Shown: one piece after another, positions 16,175-26,900 of the stretch
Position numbering within the stretch: the stretch's first letter is position 1
Layout: each line of letters begins with the position of its first letter
NCBI RefSeq assembly: GCF_900172355.1
Contig: NZ_FWFZ01000005.1
Span: 177,637-241,636, forward strand
Reading direction: 5' to 3'
DNA from: Roseisalinus antarcticus
GTDB taxonomy: Bacteria > Pseudomonadota > Alphaproteobacteria > Rhodobacterales > Rhodobacteraceae
Length of the DNA stretch: 64,000 nucleotides
The notes under the pieces: model-generated
Told to the model about the DNA's origin: nothing
What the model saw: the letters and a program-made list of their open reading frames with translations, nothing else
Databases searched by the model: none
Program-made: the position numbers and the translations under genes

Positions 16175-18676
16175 CTAGCCGCACTTGGAGTATCCGCAAT
16201 TGCCGCAGGTCATGCAGCCTTCGACCATGCGCAGGTCGTAGGAGCCGCAGGACGAACAGGCCGAACGGGGGCGTTGGCCGATGACCGCGACCTCGGCCTG
16301 CGGGTCGGTCTTGAGGCCTAGGCCCTCGCCGGCGAGAAAACCGATGGCGATCAGGTGCGTCTCGATCACGCCGCCGATCGCGGCCAGCATCGAGGGGATG
16401 TACTTGCCGTTCATCCAGGCCCCGCCGCGCGGGTCGAACACGGCCTTGAGCTCTTCGACCACGAAAGACACGTCGCCGCCGCGCCGGAATACCGCCGAGA
16501 TCATCCGCGTGAGCGCCACGGTCCAGGCGAAATGCTCCATGTTCTTGGAATTGATGAATATCTCGAAGGGACGCCGCTGGCCGTTCACCACCACGTCGTT
16601 CAGCGTGATGTAGAGCGCATGCTCGCTGCCCGGCCATTTGACCTTGTAGGTATTGCCCTCCAGCGCCTCGGGCCGGTCGAGCGGCTCTGACATGTAGACG
16701 ACGTCGCCATCCTGCCGTTGAGATCCCGCGCTTTTCAACGGCACCACATCCGGGCTTTCATCTTCGGCGGGCCCGCCAACCAGGTCAGTCAGCGACACGC
16801 CAAGCGCCAATGCGAGCTTCTGAACGGTCTCTACCTTTGGGCTCTTGACGCGCCCTTCCAGGATCTCCGCAACCGCGCGGGCATTCAGGCCTGCCTTCAT
16901 AGACGCTGTGGCGGCGTTCATGTCCTTGGCCTTCATCAGGTCAGCCAACCGCTCGGCGACACTCGGGTCCCCCTTGGTAGTCTCACTCACCGACAGGACC
17001 GAGCCCGTCACATCGTTCGGCCGGTAGGTCGTGCAGCCTTTGCAGCCGGTGTCCCAGGCCTCCATGTAGACGTCCTTGAACGCCTCGAAGCCGATATCCT
17101 CGGGGACATTGATCGTCTTGGAGATCGACGAATCCACCCATTTCTGCGCCGCCGCCTGCATCCGCACATGGGCCATCGGCTCCAGCGTCTGGGCGTTGAC
17201 GAAATAGTCGGGCAGTTCCGCGTCGCCGTGCAGATCGCGCCACAGGTTCACCGCGTAGTCCACGACCTCTTCCTGGGTCTTCGTCCCGTCCTTCTGCAGC
17301 ACCTTGCGGGTGTAGGAATAGGCGAAGACCGGTTCGATCCCCGAGGAGACATTGCCCGCGTAGAGCGAGATCGTGCCCGTCGGCGCGACCGAGGTCAGAA
17401 GAGCATTTCGTATGCCATTTTGACGAATGGCCTCCCTGACGTCATCGTCCATGTTCTGCATCGTGCCGGAGGCCAGGAACTTCTCAGCCTCGAACAGCGG
17501 GAACGCGCCCTTTTCGGCCGCCAGCCCTGCCGAGGTCAGATAGGCGGCCCGCGCGATCTGTTTCATCCAGGCCTCGGTCTGGGCCGCGGCCTCGGGCGAG
17601 CCGTAGCGCAGGCCGACCATCAGCAAGGCATCGGCCAGGCCCGTCACGCCCAGCCCGATCCGCCGCTTGGCCGCGGCCTCGGCGGCCTGTTGCGGCAACG
17701 GGAAGCGCGAGGCGTCGACCACGTTGTCCATCATCCGCACGGCCAGCCCCACGAGGTCTTCCAGGGCGGCCTCGTCGAGATGTGCGCCGTCGGCGAACGG
17801 CTCCGCCACCAGCCGCGCGAGGTTGACCGACCCCAGGAGGCAGGCGCCGTAGGGCGGCAGGGGCTGTTCGCCGCAGGGGTTCGTGGCGGCGATGGTCTCG
17901 CAATAGGCGAGGTTGTTCATCTGGTTGATGCGGTCGATGAAGATGACGCCCGGCTCGGCGTAATCATAGGTGGATTGCATCACGGCATCCCACAGTTCCC
18001 GTGCCTGCAAAGTGCGATAGACCTTGCCATCGAACACCAGATCCCAGGGGCCGTCGGCCTTGACCGCGGTCATGAAGGCATCAGTCACCAGCACCGACAT
18101 GTTGAACATGCGCAGCCGGGCGGGGTCGGATTTCGCGGCGATGAAGCCCTCGATATCGGGGTGATCGCAGCGCATGGTCGCCATCATCGCGCCCCGGCGC
18201 GAGCCTGCGGACATGATCGTGCGGCACATCGCATCCCAGACATCCATGAACGACAACGGGCCCGAGGCATCCGCGGCCACGCCATGGACCGCCGCGCCCT
18301 TGGGCCGGATCGTCGAGAAGTCGTAACCGATGCCCCCGCCCTGCTGCATGGTCAGCGCGGCTTCTTTCAGCATGTCGAAGATGCCCCCCATGGTGTCGGG
18401 GATCGTGCCCATCACGAAGCAGTTGAACAGCGTCACGGACCGCTCCGTGCCCGCCCCGGCCGTGATCCGCCCGGCAGGCAGGAAACGGAAATCCTCCAGT
18501 GCGCCATAGAACTTCGCTTCCCACGCCGCGGGGTCGTCCTCGACTGAGGCTAGGGCGCTGGCGATTCGGCGCCACGTGTCCTCAACACTCTGGTCGATGG
18601 GGGTGCCGTCGGCCTCTTTGAGGCGATACTTCATGTCCCAGATCTGATCGGCGATGGGCGCGGCAAAGCGGGTCAT
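16175..18676 (-). CDS. nrdJ: Adenosylcobalamin-dependent (class II) ribonucleoside-diphosphate reductase
   Basis: Makes deoxyribonucleotides using a B12-derived radical, 833 residues. The ATG at 18676 is preferred over 18682 because AAGGA sits 5 bp before it. Motifs include TLFNCFVMGTIPD with the first redox Cys, MSAGSRRGAMMATMRCDHPDI, NPCGEQPLPPYGACLLGSVNL with the thiyl-radical Cys near residue 268, SVAPTGTISLYAGN, and the C-terminal zinc-type motif CSSCGSYDLRMVEGCMTCGNCGYSKCG carrying the reductant thiols. Unusual: residues about 569-637 hold a segment that looks like an XRE-type helix-turn-helix (RLADLMKAKDMNAATASM, then AVAEILEGRVKSPKVETVQK and LALALGVSLTDLVGG). It is coded in lower-GC DNA (about 16770-16985) and lies in what is normally a short linker. 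Confidence 0.93.
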   Translation of the reverse strand: MTRFAAPIADQIWDMKYRLKEADGTPIDQSVEDTWRRIASALASVEDDPAAWEAKFYGALEDFRFLPAGRITAGAGTERSVTLFNCFVMGTIPDTMGGIFDMLKEAALTMQQGGGIGYDFSTIRPKGAAVHGVAADASGPLSFMDVWDAMCRTIMSAGSRRGAMMATMRCDHPDIEGFIAAKSDPARLRMFNMSVLVTDAFMTAVKADGPWDLVFDGKVYRTLQARELWDAVMQSTYDYAEPGVIFIDRINQMNNLAYCETIAATNPCGEQPLPPYGACLLGSVNLARLVAEPFADGAHLDEAALEDLVGLAVRMMDNVVDASRFPLPQQAAEAAAKRRIGLGVTGLADALLMVGLRYGSPEAAAQTEAWMKQIARAAYLTSAGLAAEKGAFPLFEAEKFLASGTMQNMDDDVREAIRQNGIRNALLTSVAPTGTISLYAGNVSSGIEPVFAYSYTRKVLQKDGTKTQEEVVDYAVNLWRDLHGDAELPDYFVNAQTLEPMAHVRMQAAAQKWVDSSISKTINVPEDIGFEAFKDVYMEAWDTGCKGCTTYRPNDVTGSVLSVSETTKGDPSVAERLADLMKAKDMNAATASMKAGLNARAVAEILEGRVKSPKVETVQKLALALGVSLTDLVGGPAEDESPDVVPLKSAGSQRQDGDVVYMSEPLDRPEALEGNTYKVKWPGSEHALYITLNDVVVNGQRRPFEIFINSKNMEHFAWTVALTRMISAVFRRGGDVSFVVEELKAVFDPRGGAWMNGKYIPSMLAAIGGVIETHLIAIGFLAGEGLGLKTDPQAEVAVIGQRPRSACSSCGSYDLRMVEGCMTCGNCGYSKCG

Positions 18677-18759
18677 GGGCATCCTTTCGGCAACGTGACA
18701 GGCGGCGGTCTGGCAGAATCACAGGCAGAGGCTTATCCTACCATATCTTGGGGGAAAAC

Positions 18760-19191
18760 GTGAACAGTACACTGAATCTACAAAAGCTGTCGGTCGGCAC
18801 CGAAACGGTCGAAGACCTCGCCGCCTGGCAGGCGACGCGCCGGGCGCAGACGCCCGACGGTCTGCCGCGCCATGTCACGCGGATGTGGCCCAAGCGCGAG
18901 TCAGAATTGCTGAACGGCGGCTCGATCTACTGGGTGATCAAGGGGCTGGTGCTGTGCCGCCAGCGGATCGAGCGGCTCGACGAATACATCGGCGCGGACG
19001 AGATCCGGCGCTGCGCCATCGTGCTGGACCCGCAGATCATCCGCACCACGGCAACCCAGCGCCGCCCGTTCCAGGGCTGGCGCTATCTCAAGGGCGAAGA
19101 CGCCCCCCGGGATCTGCCGGCCGGCCGCGAGGCCGAGGAGGCGCTGCCGCCGCAACTGGCGGCAGAGCTGGCGGCCATCGGCGTGATTTGA
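18760..19191 (+). CDS. DUF1489 family protein
   Basis: Conserved alphaproteobacterial protein of unknown function, 143 residues. The GTG at 18760 is chosen because GGGG precedes it at good spacing and it gives the family-like start MNSTLNLQKLSVGTETVEDLAAW; an upstream TTG at 18748 has no such site. Family blocks visible are HVTRMWPKRESELLNGGSIYWVIKGLVLCRQRI and CAIVLDP..IRTTATQRRPFQGWRYL. It is transcribed away from nrdJ and converges on hisG with an 18-bp gap. No membrane segment or signal. Possibly RNA-related in other annotations, but nothing here shows it. Confidence 0.85.
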   Translation: MNSTLNLQKLSVGTETVEDLAAWQATRRAQTPDGLPRHVTRMWPKRESELLNGGSIYWVIKGLVLCRQRIERLDEYIGADEIRRCAIVLDPQIIRTTATQRRPFQGWRYLKGEDAPRDLPAGREAEEALPPQLAAELAAIGVI

Positions 19192-19209
19192 TCCGAAGCA
19201 ACGGCGGCC

Positions 19210-19902
19210 TCAGGCGCCGATCCGGGCCTCGATTTCGCGAAGCGTTCCGCGCGTCGCGTCGTTCCAGTCCGCGGCGCGGGATTTGAAGAGCGTGGCCTGG
19301 CTGGCGTGGACCAGACCGTCGGACAGGACCTTCAGGAAATTGGCCCGCAAGGTCTCGCCGGTCGAGGTGATGTCGGCCACGGCCTCGGCGGAATCGTTCT
19401 TGACGGTGCCCTCGGTCGCGCCCTGGCTGTCGATCAGCGCGTAATCGGCGACCCCGTGCTCGCGCAGGAACTCGCGGACAAGCCGATGATATTTCGTGGC
19501 GATCCGAAGCCGGTGGCCGTGGCCGGCGCGAAACTGCGCGGCGACGGCGTCGAGATCATCCAGCGTCTCGACATCGACCCAGGCCTGCGGCACGGCGATC
19601 ACGAGATCCGCGCCGCCGAAGCCCATGGGGGCGATCTCCCGCACCTGCTGGTCCCAGTTGGCCAGCTTTTCGCGCACCATGTCGGACCCGGTCACACCAA
19701 GGTGGATGCGCCCGGCGGAGAGTTCGCGGGGAATCTCGCCGGCGGACAGAAGCACCATCTCGACGCCGTCGATCCCCTCCACCAGGCCGGAATATTCCCG
19801 TTCGCTGCCCGCCCGGCGCAAGGCGATCCCGCGCGTGCCGAACCACTCGAACGTCTTCTCCATCAACCGCCCCTTGGACGGCACGCCGAGGCGCAGGGTC
19901 AT
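19210..19902 (-). CDS. hisG: ATP phosphoribosyltransferase, catalytic subunit (short form)
   Basis: First step of histidine synthesis: joins ATP and PRPP. At 230 residues it is the short HisG form, which lacks the regulatory domain and needs HisZ. The start [21 protein letters not shown] overlaps the hisZ stop (ATGA), showing coupling. Recognisable blocks are HLGVTGSDMVREKL, GFGGADLVIAVPQAW, RIATKYHRLVREFL and the PRPP-binding region ATEGTVKNDSAEAVADITSTGETLRAN. It is the last gene of hisS-hisZ-hisG. Confidence 0.93.
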   Translation of the reverse strand: MTLRLGVPSKGRLMEKTFEWFGTRGIALRRAGSEREYSGLVEGIDGVEMVLLSAGEIPRELSAGRIHLGVTGSDMVREKLANWDQQVREIAPMGFGGADLVIAVPQAWVDVETLDDLDAVAAQFRAGHGHRLRIATKYHRLVREFLREHGVADYALIDSQGATEGTVKNDSAEAVADITSTGETLRANFLKVLSDGLVHASQATLFKSRAADWNDATRGTLREIEARIGA

Positions 19903-20990
19903 GACGTCTCTCCCGCGATCAGAACTTCGGGGCGGATCACGCCGCCCACCGCCGGAATGCCCCTGCCCTGGCCAAGCACCCGTGTCAGCGCATCGTAGCG
20001 CCCGCCGGTGGCGACCGGCGGCAGATCGGGCCGTCCGTCGAATGAGAACCCGAAGACGAAACCGTCGTAATATTCCATCGAGGTGCGCCCGAAACTGGCC
20101 TCGAATGCCAGATCGTCGACCGCGATCCCGTGCGCCACCAGGGCATCGAGGCGGGCGGCAAGCCGGTCCACCGCGGGTTCGAGCAGCGGCAGGTCCGCGG
20201 ACATGTCGCGCAAGGCTACGAGGACATTGGGCGCGGTCTCGCGCAGCGACAGGATCGCGTCGATCAGGGCAAGCTGCACCTCGGAGATCGGCGGCGTCTC
20301 GGCATCCTGGCGCAGGCGTTCGATCCGTTTTGCGATCTCCGCCTCGGTGCGCTTGCCCAGAAGCGGCCCCGCGTCGGCCAGCGGGTCCTTGGTGCTCAAC
20401 AGCATGGCCCGACCCGGAGGCGTGGGGGTGCGGCCGCCGAAGCGGTCGAGCAATTGCCGAAACCGCCGGGGCCGCCAGATGTGACGCAGCAGCGCGGCCT
20501 TGCGGACCTCGGTCGTGTCGAGGCCCTGGACGGCGGCGACGAGAATCCCGATATCGCCCGTCGCGGCCCGCAGCGGCAACGGGGCCAGGACCTCGGCCAT
20601 CGCGGCAAAGACCTCGGCATCGGCGGCGGCCGGATCGGTGCCGCCGAACAGCTCCAGCCCGACCTGCAGGTATTCGATCGGCCGCGCGGGGTCGGCCTCC
20701 TGCTTGCGGAAGACCTCGCCCGCATAGGTGTAACGCGCCGGGTCGGCCCCGCCCGCCATGTGCATCTGGACCACCGGAACCGTGAAATCCGGGCGCAGCA
20801 TCATCTCTCCCCGAAGCGGGTCGGAGGTGACGAAGGCGCGGCCCCGGATATCCTCGCCGTAAAGGTCGAGCAGTGTCTCGGCGGGCTGCAACAACCCGGT
20901 TTCGACCGGCATGGCGCCGCCGGACTGGAACAGCCCCAGCAGCAGCGTGGCCCGGTCCCGCGCGGCGCGTTTCACCTCTGACTGGATCAC
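19899..20990 (-). CDS. hisZ: ATP phosphoribosyltransferase regulatory subunit
   Basis: HisRS-like paralogue that has lost tRNA charging and activates short HisG, 363 residues. The GTG start at 20990 overlaps the hisS stop as GTGA. Class II synthetase-like motifs remain: [27 protein letters not shown] (motif 2) and [17 protein letters not shown]. Position between hisS and hisG with overlaps on both sides fits the known partnership. The anticodon-binding domain is absent, as expected. Confidence 0.92.
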   Translation of the reverse strand: MIQSEVKRAARDRATLLLGLFQSGGAMPVETGLLQPAETLLDLYGEDIRGRAFVTSDPLRGEMMLRPDFTVPVVQMHMAGGADPARYTYAGEVFRKQEADPARPIEYLQVGLELFGGTDPAAADAEVFAAMAEVLAPLPLRAATGDIGILVAAVQGLDTTEVRKAALLRHIWRPRRFRQLLDRFGGRTPTPPGRAMLLSTKDPLADAGPLLGKRTEAEIAKRIERLRQDAETPPISEVQLALIDAILSLRETAPNVLVALRDMSADLPLLEPAVDRLAARLDALVAHGIAVDDLAFEASFGRTSMEYYDGFVFGFSFDGRPDLPPVATGGRYDALTRVLGQGRGIPAVGGVIRPEVLIAGETS

Positions 20991-22561
20991 GCCAGACCGT
21001 CCAGAATGCCGCGCACCCGCGCCACCAGCTCGGACCGCGGCACCTCGTATTGCGAGGGGCGGTCCTTCCATTCCTCGAGCGTCGCGTTCTCGGCGATCTG
21101 CAAGCCCAGGACCAGGTCCTTGATCTGGACCACACCCTTGGACTTTTCGTCCGCACCTTCGATCACCGCGACCGGAGAGCCGCGCTTGTCTGCGTATTTG
21201 AGCTGGTTGCCGAAGTTCTTCGGATTGCCGAGGTAGACCTCCGCCCGGATGCCCGCGCCGCGAAGCTCCGCCACCATCGCCATATAGTCGGCCATCCGGT
21301 CGCGATCCATGACGGTGACGACCACGGGGCCGTCCGCCTGCGCCTGCCCCTGCCGCCGCATCCGAAGTGCTGCCAGCAGCCGGTCCACCCCGATGGAAAT
21401 GCCGGTGGCAGGCACGGATTGGCCGGTAAACCGCTTCACGAGGTCATCATACCGCCCCCCGCCCGCGACGGAGCCGAATTGCCGCGGCCGCCCCTTCTCG
21501 TCCTTGATCTCGAAGGTCAGCTCGGCCTCGTAGACGGGTCCGGTGTAGTAGCCGAGCCCGCGCACGACGGAGGGGTCGATGACGATGCGGTCGGGGCCGT
21601 AGCCTTGCTTGCGACACAGATCAACGATTTGGATAAGCTCTTGCATAGCATCGATGCCGGCCGATGTGTTCCCCAGAACGGTATAGATATTGTAGAGTAC
21701 CAACCTGTCGTCGTCGGTCCACCAAGATCGATCACCGACGCTCCGAGCATAATCTCTGGCCGCTTCAAGATTACTTGAGTCCCTAGCGTCAACAAAAACT
21801 GCCTTTATCGTGTCAACAGCATGTTGCCTAAAGCCCGCGCCAGCTGTGAAATCGCCACTTTCGTCCTTTCGTCCAGTGGTAAGTAGCTGCTCCACGCCCT
21901 CCCAACCCAAGCGGTCAAGCTTATCTATGGACCTCAAAGTAATTCCGCGAACATGCTCGCGTCGCTCGTCTTCAAAAATGTTATCGACACCAATTGCCTC
22001 AAGCACTGCATTCAAAACCTTCCGGTTGTTGATGCGGATCACGTAGTCCCCCCGCGCGATCCCCACCTCCTCCAGCGCATCCGCCAGCATGGCGCAGATT
22101 TCGGCATCTGCGGCCATCGACGCGGTCCCCACCGTGTCGGCGTCGCATTGGTAGAACTGGCGGAAGCGGCCCGGGCCGGGCTTCTCGTTGCGCCAGACGG
22201 GGCCGAAGGTGTAGCGGCGGTAGGGGGTGGGCAGGTCGTTGCGGTGCTGGGCATAGACGCGGGCCAAGGGTGCCGTCATGTCGTAGCGCAGCGCCAGCCA
22301 GTCGCCGGGTTTTTCGCCCTCGGCGTCCTCTTGCCAGGCGAAGACGCCCTCGTTCGGGCGGTCCACGTCGGGCAGGAACTTGCCCAGTGCCTCCACCGTC
22401 TCCACCGCCGAGGTCTCCAGCGCGTCGAAGCCGTAGCGGTGATAGACTGCGGCGATCCTCGAGAGCATCTCGGTGCGCTCGGCGACCTGCTGGCCGAAAT
22501 AATCGGTGAACCCTTTGGGCGTTTCGGCCTTCGGGCGGGGCTGTTTCTTGTCCTTGGCCAT
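20987..22561 (-). CDS. hisS: Histidyl-tRNA synthetase
   Basis: Charges tRNA-His, 524 residues from the ATG at 22561, which has GAGGAAG upstream. Motif 2 ([32 protein letters not shown]), the histidine-specific motif [18 protein letters not shown] and motif 3 ([25 protein letters not shown]) are intact, followed by an anticodon-binding domain. Between about 21600 and 22030 (residues about 178-321, mostly the insertion region between motif 2 and RGLGYYTGP) the DNA is strikingly lower in GC and the protein differs from what I expect for this group, although the frame stays open. This suggests intragenic replacement by recombination. Confidence 0.93.
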   Translation of the reverse strand: MAKDKKQPRPKAETPKGFTDYFGQQVAERTEMLSRIAAVYHRYGFDALETSAVETVEALGKFLPDVDRPNEGVFAWQEDAEGEKPGDWLALRYDMTAPLARVYAQHRNDLPTPYRRYTFGPVWRNEKPGPGRFRQFYQCDADTVGTASMAADAEICAMLADALEEVGIARGDYVIRINNRKVLNAVLEAIGVDNIFEDERREHVRGITLRSIDKLDRLGWEGVEQLLTTGRKDESGDFTAGAGFRQHAVDTIKAVFVDARDSSNLEAARDYARSVGDRSWWTDDDRLVLYNIYTVLGNTSAGIDAMQELIQIVDLCRKQGYGPDRIVIDPSVVRGLGYYTGPVYEAELTFEIKDEKGRPRQFGSVAGGGRYDDLVKRFTGQSVPATGISIGVDRLLAALRMRRQGQAQADGPVVVTVMDRDRMADYMAMVAELRGAGIRAEVYLGNPKNFGNQLKYADKRGSPVAVIEGADEKSKGVVQIKDLVLGLQIAENATLEEWKDRPSQYEVPRSELVARVRGILDGLA

Positions 22562-22681
22562 GGTCTTCCTCGACTGCCGCTCACTGCGCCGTTTAGCCCG
22601 CGTCCGCCCGAAGGGCAACGCACCGCGAAGGGCCATTCAAGGGCCATTGGCCCGCGCCGTCGAACCCGCTATCAGGCCCGC

Positions 22682-22888
22682 ATGAACGATGAGAGCCAAG
22701 ACACCCAGGAACGCATCGCCCACCTGGAGCGCGACCTGGCCGACCTGTCCGATGTGGTCGCCCGGCAGGCCCGCGAGATCGACGTGCTGACCCGTCGGGT
22801 GGCCTTGCTGATGGAACGCGAGGCCGGCCGAGAAGCGGATCAACCCGGCAGCATACCGCTAGCCGACCAGAAGCCGCCGCACTGGTAA
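22682..22888 (+). CDS. slyX: SlyX family protein
   Basis: Short coiled-coil protein of 68 residues with the SlyX pattern: ERIAHLERDLADLSDVVARQAREIDVLTRRVALLMER, ending in the family hallmark PPHW. No enzymatic motif; the function of SlyX proteins is unclear. It diverges from hisS across about 120 bp that must hold both promoters. Confidence 0.85.
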   Translation: MNDESQDTQERIAHLERDLADLSDVVARQAREIDVLTRRVALLMEREAGREADQPGSIPLADQKPPHW

Positions 22889-22918
22889 ATAGGCCGGGTC
22901 TGGTAGATCCGCCGGGCG

Positions 22919-23794
22919 TTATCCCTTGAAATCTATCGCCGCCACCGCGCGGTCGTGCAGCAGGATCTCGACCCACCGATCGCCCCCGCCGAACCGGTCA
23001 TAGACGGTCACGAAGGTCGTGTTGCGATCCAGCCGGTCGATCTGAGAGCCACAGGGCTGGCCGCTCCGGACCCGGCAGACGCGCGACTTGATCGCCTCAT
23101 AGGCGATGTCGGTCTCGTTGGTCTCGAGCCGAGCGTTCTCGGTCTCGTAATGCACCGCCTCGTAGGTGCCCACGTCACCGGTCAGGACCAGCGCCCCGGT
23201 AAAGGTCCGGGGGCAGCCGTCGGCGAACCCGGTGATGTAATGGGGCCGCGGCGCCGTCGAATTGGGGATCGTGTCATAGATCTGAAAGCCGGACACCCGG
23301 GCGATCCGGGTCCCGAGGCGCCGCTGCGGGACGTTGCAGGCCCGCGCGATTGTGCCGTAAGGCATCACGGTCCCGGGTTCCACGTCCATCGCATCAGGTC
23401 CCGAGCGACGGGCGGGGGCAAGGCCGAAGAGGCCGCCGCCAGGCCGCGGTGCCGCAGCCGCCGGCGGAGGTGTGACATCCGCGCTGGCCTCGACCACGGG
23501 CGCGGACCGGTTCGCCGGACGTGCCCCGCCATTGCGGTCGAACCCGAGCATGGCCAGCAGGCCGCGCGGGGGCCGCGCGTCGGTACGCTGTGCGGCGGCA
23601 TCGACAGCGGCCTGCTCGACCGCGCCAAGCTGGTCGCCGACCTCGGCCAGCATCGGCGCCTCGCCGCTGCTGGCCGAAATGCTCGCCTGCGGGCCGCCGC
23701 CGATGTCCGTGTCGCTCAGCCGATCTATGCCGCGAAACGGATCGCCGCAGCCTGCCAGCCCCACGAAGGCCGCTAGAATTAGTGTGTATCGCAT
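22919..23794 (-). CDS. Putative lipoprotein of unknown function
   Basis: A 291-residue exported protein. The N-terminus MRYTLILAAFVGLAGCG has a lipobox (LAGC), so Cys16 is the likely lipid-attached residue. Residues about 30-130 are low-complexity, rich in Ala, Pro and Arg, like a linker through the periplasm. The C-terminal domain (about 145-291) contains MPYGTIARACNVPQRRLGTRI, HYITGFADGCPRTFTGALVLTGDVGTYE and a CRVRSGQPCGSQ pair of cysteines. I recognise it only as a conserved Rhodobacterales hypothetical; no function is claimed. It precedes dnaE on the other side of a 136-bp gap. Confidence 0.75.
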   Translation of the reverse strand: MRYTLILAAFVGLAGCGDPFRGIDRLSDTDIGGGPQASISASSGEAPMLAEVGDQLGAVEQAAVDAAAQRTDARPPRGLLAMLGFDRNGGARPANRSAPVVEASADVTPPPAAAAPRPGGGLFGLAPARRSGPDAMDVEPGTVMPYGTIARACNVPQRRLGTRIARVSGFQIYDTIPNSTAPRPHYITGFADGCPRTFTGALVLTGDVGTYEAVHYETENARLETNETDIAYEAIKSRVCRVRSGQPCGSQIDRLDRNTTFVTVYDRFGGGDRWVEILLHDRAVAAIDFKG

Positions 23795-23930
23795 CTGTTC
23801 GGTCCTGTCCCCGGCCCGGTTTCGCCCCGTGTATCGCAGCGCCGCCTGTGGGTAAACGGGTGACCCACGGTCGGCATTTGTTCGCCAGCGACCGAGTCTC
23901 CGGCGCAACGTGCGCGGCCGGGGGGCGCTT

Positions 23931-26900
23931 TCAGACCTCGTGCACCTCGAGCACACCGGGCAGTGAGCGCAGCGCCCCCTTGATCTGCGGGGTGACCGGG
24001 AACTCGCCGCCGAGGTCCAGCTCCACCTCGCCCGGCAAGCTTGGATCCATCAGGCAAAACAGGATTGGGCCCCGCCCGCCCCGCGTCCCGTCCGCCCGGG
24101 CATTTTCAAGCACGGCCGCCACCGAGGCAACGGCTTCGGCCGCCTCGACATAGACCTTGAAGCCCGTGCTGCCGGCCTCGGCGACGACCACGTCGATCGG
24201 CGAGACAGAACGGGCCAGCAGCTTGAGCTGGTCGGATTCCATCGTCGCCTCGACCTGCAGAACCACCTGCGAGCCGCTTTCGAGGAAATCGCGCCCGGCC
24301 TCCAGCGTGTCCGAGAACATGGTGACCTCGTACTGGCCCGTCGGATCCGACAGCGCGACGAAGGCAAATCGGTTGCCCCGCGCCGACTTGCGCTCTTGCT
24401 TGGAGGCCACGGTGCCCGCCATCTTGACGATCGCCGCGCCCCGTTCGGCCCTGGCCATCACCTCGTCCAGGGTCATGACCTGCTTGCGCCGCAGGGGGCC
24501 GAGGTAATCGTCAAGCGGGTGGCCGGAAAGGTAGAAGCCGACCGCCTTGAACTCTTCGGCCAGCCGTTCGGCGGGCAGCCAGTCGGGCACCGAAGACAGG
24601 CGCGGCTCTGGCAGGTCGTCGCCCGCATCGCCAAAGAGCGAGGATTGGTTGCTCGCGCGTTGCTCGTGGATCGCGGCGGAGTAGTTGGTCAGCCCGTCGA
24701 GGCTCTCGAACACGCGGCGGCGGTTCGGGTCGAGCTCGTCGAAGGCCCCGGCGCGGGCGAGCATCTCGAGGCTGCGCTTGCCCACCCGCTTGAGGTCGAC
24801 GCGGCGGGCGAAGTCGAACAAATTGCGGAAGGGGCGGGCGGCGCCCTCCGCGGCGCGGGCCTCGACGATCAGGCGCATGGCCTCGACGCCGACATTCTTG
24901 AGCGCGCCCAGCGCGTAGACCAGAGTGCCGTCCTGAACATCGAAGGTCGCGTCCGAGCGGTTCACGCAAGGCGGCGCCCAGGGCAGGCCGAGGCCTTTCT
25001 TGACCTCCTGGAAATAGACGCCAAGCTTGTCGGTCAGGTGCAGGTCGCAGTTCATGACCCCGGCCATGAACTCCACCGGGTGGTTCGTCTTGAGCCACGC
25101 CGTCTGGTAGCTGACGACCGCGTAGGCCGCCGCGTGGGACTTGTTGAAGCCGTAGTTGGCGAACTTGTCGAGAAGGTCCCAGACCTCTTGCGCCTTCTTC
25201 TTTTCGACGCCGTTCTTCGCGCTGCCCTCGAGGAACTTGGGCTTTTCGGCGTCCATCGCGGCCTGGATCTTCTTGCCCATGGCCCGGCGCAGCAGGTCTG
25301 CGCCGCCGAGAGAATAGCCCGCCATCTCCTGCGCGATCTGCATCACCTGTTCCTGGTAGACGATGATGCCCTGGGTCTCGTCCAGGATGTGATCCACCGA
25401 AGGGTGCAGCATGTCACGATCGGAGATGCCGTTCTTGACCTCGCAATATTTCGGGATGTTCTCCATCGGGCCGGGCCGGTAGAGCGCGACCAGCGCCACG
25501 ATATCCTCGATGCAGGTCGGTTTCATCCGCCGCAGCGCGTCCATCATCCCCGAGCTTTCCACCTGGAACACGGCGACCGTCCGCGCGGCGGAATAGAGGT
25601 CGTAGGTCGGCTCGTCATCCAGCGGGATCAGGTTCATCTGATTCTCGCCGCCGGGCGCGGGCTGATAAAGCTGCGTGCCGTCGGCGGCCTCGTGCAGGTT
25701 GCGGCCGGATTTCAGGATCAGGTCCACCGCGTTCTGGATCACGGTCAGCGTCTTGAGGCCGAGAAAGTCGAACTTCACCAACCCGGCCTGTTCCACCCAT
25801 TTCATGTTGAACTGGGTGGCGGGCATCTCGGACCGGGGATCCTGGTAGAGCGGCACAAGCTCGTCCAGCGGCCGGTCGCCGATCACCACGCCCGCGGCGT
25901 GGGTCGAGGCGTTGCGCAGCAGGCCCTCGACCTGCTGGCCGTAGGTCAGAAGCCGCTGCACGACTTCTTCGTTCTTGGCGGCATCGCGCAGGCGCGGTTC
26001 GTCCGCCAACGCCTTCTCGATGCTGACCGGCTTGACGCCCTCGACAGGGATCATCTTCGACAGCTTGTCGACCTGACCGTATGGCAACTGCAGCACACGG
26101 CCGACGTCCCTGACGGCCGCTTTCGACAAGAGCGCCCCGAAGGTGATGATCTGCGCCACCCGGTCGCGGCCGTATTTCCGCTGCACGTAGGTGATGACCT
26201 CCTCGCGGCGGTCCATGCAGAAGTCGATGTCGAAATCGGGCATCGACACCCGCTCGGGGTTCAGGAACCGTTCGAACAGCAGGGCGTAGCGCAGCGGATC
26301 CAGGTCGGTGATCGTCAGCGCATAGGCCACGAGAGACCCCGCGCCAGACCCCCGGCCCGGCCCGACGGGGATGTCGTGATCCTTGGCCCATTTGATGAAA
26401 TCGGCCACGATCAGGAAGTAGCCCGGAAAGCCCATGCCCTCGATGATGTCCAATTCGAAATCGAGGCGCTTCTGATAGTCCTCGACGCTGGCCGCATGCG
26501 GAATGACAGCCAGCCGGTCCTGCAGGCCGGCGTTGGCCTGCCGGCGCAGTTCCTCCACCTCGTCATCGGCGAACCGGGGCAGGATCGGGTCGCGCTTGAC
26601 CGATTTGACCGCACAGCGGCGGGCGATCTCGACGGTGTTCTCCAGCGCCTCGGGCAGGTCGGCGAACAGCGTGGCCATTTCCTGCGGCGATTTGAAGTAA
26701 TGCTGCGGCGTCAACCGGCGGCGCGGTTCCTGCTGGTCGACATAGGCGCCCTCGGCGATGCAGATCAGCGCGTCGTGGGCCTCGTAGAGGGCCGATTTCG
26801 GGAAATAGACGTCGTTGGTCGCGACCAGCGGCAGGCCCATGGCATAGGCCATCTCCACGTGGCCCCGTTCCGACAGGCGTTCTGCCTCGGGCAGGCCATC

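Noticed and set aside
16718..18547. Long plus-strand open frame antisense to nrdJ
   Set aside because: Same mirror-frame effect in high-GC DNA; no ribosome site and no recognisable domain.
18683..18759. Cobalamin riboswitch or NrdR box upstream of nrdJ
   Set aside because: The intergenic region is only about 80 bp, too short for a B12 riboswitch, and no match to the NrdR box pattern was seen.
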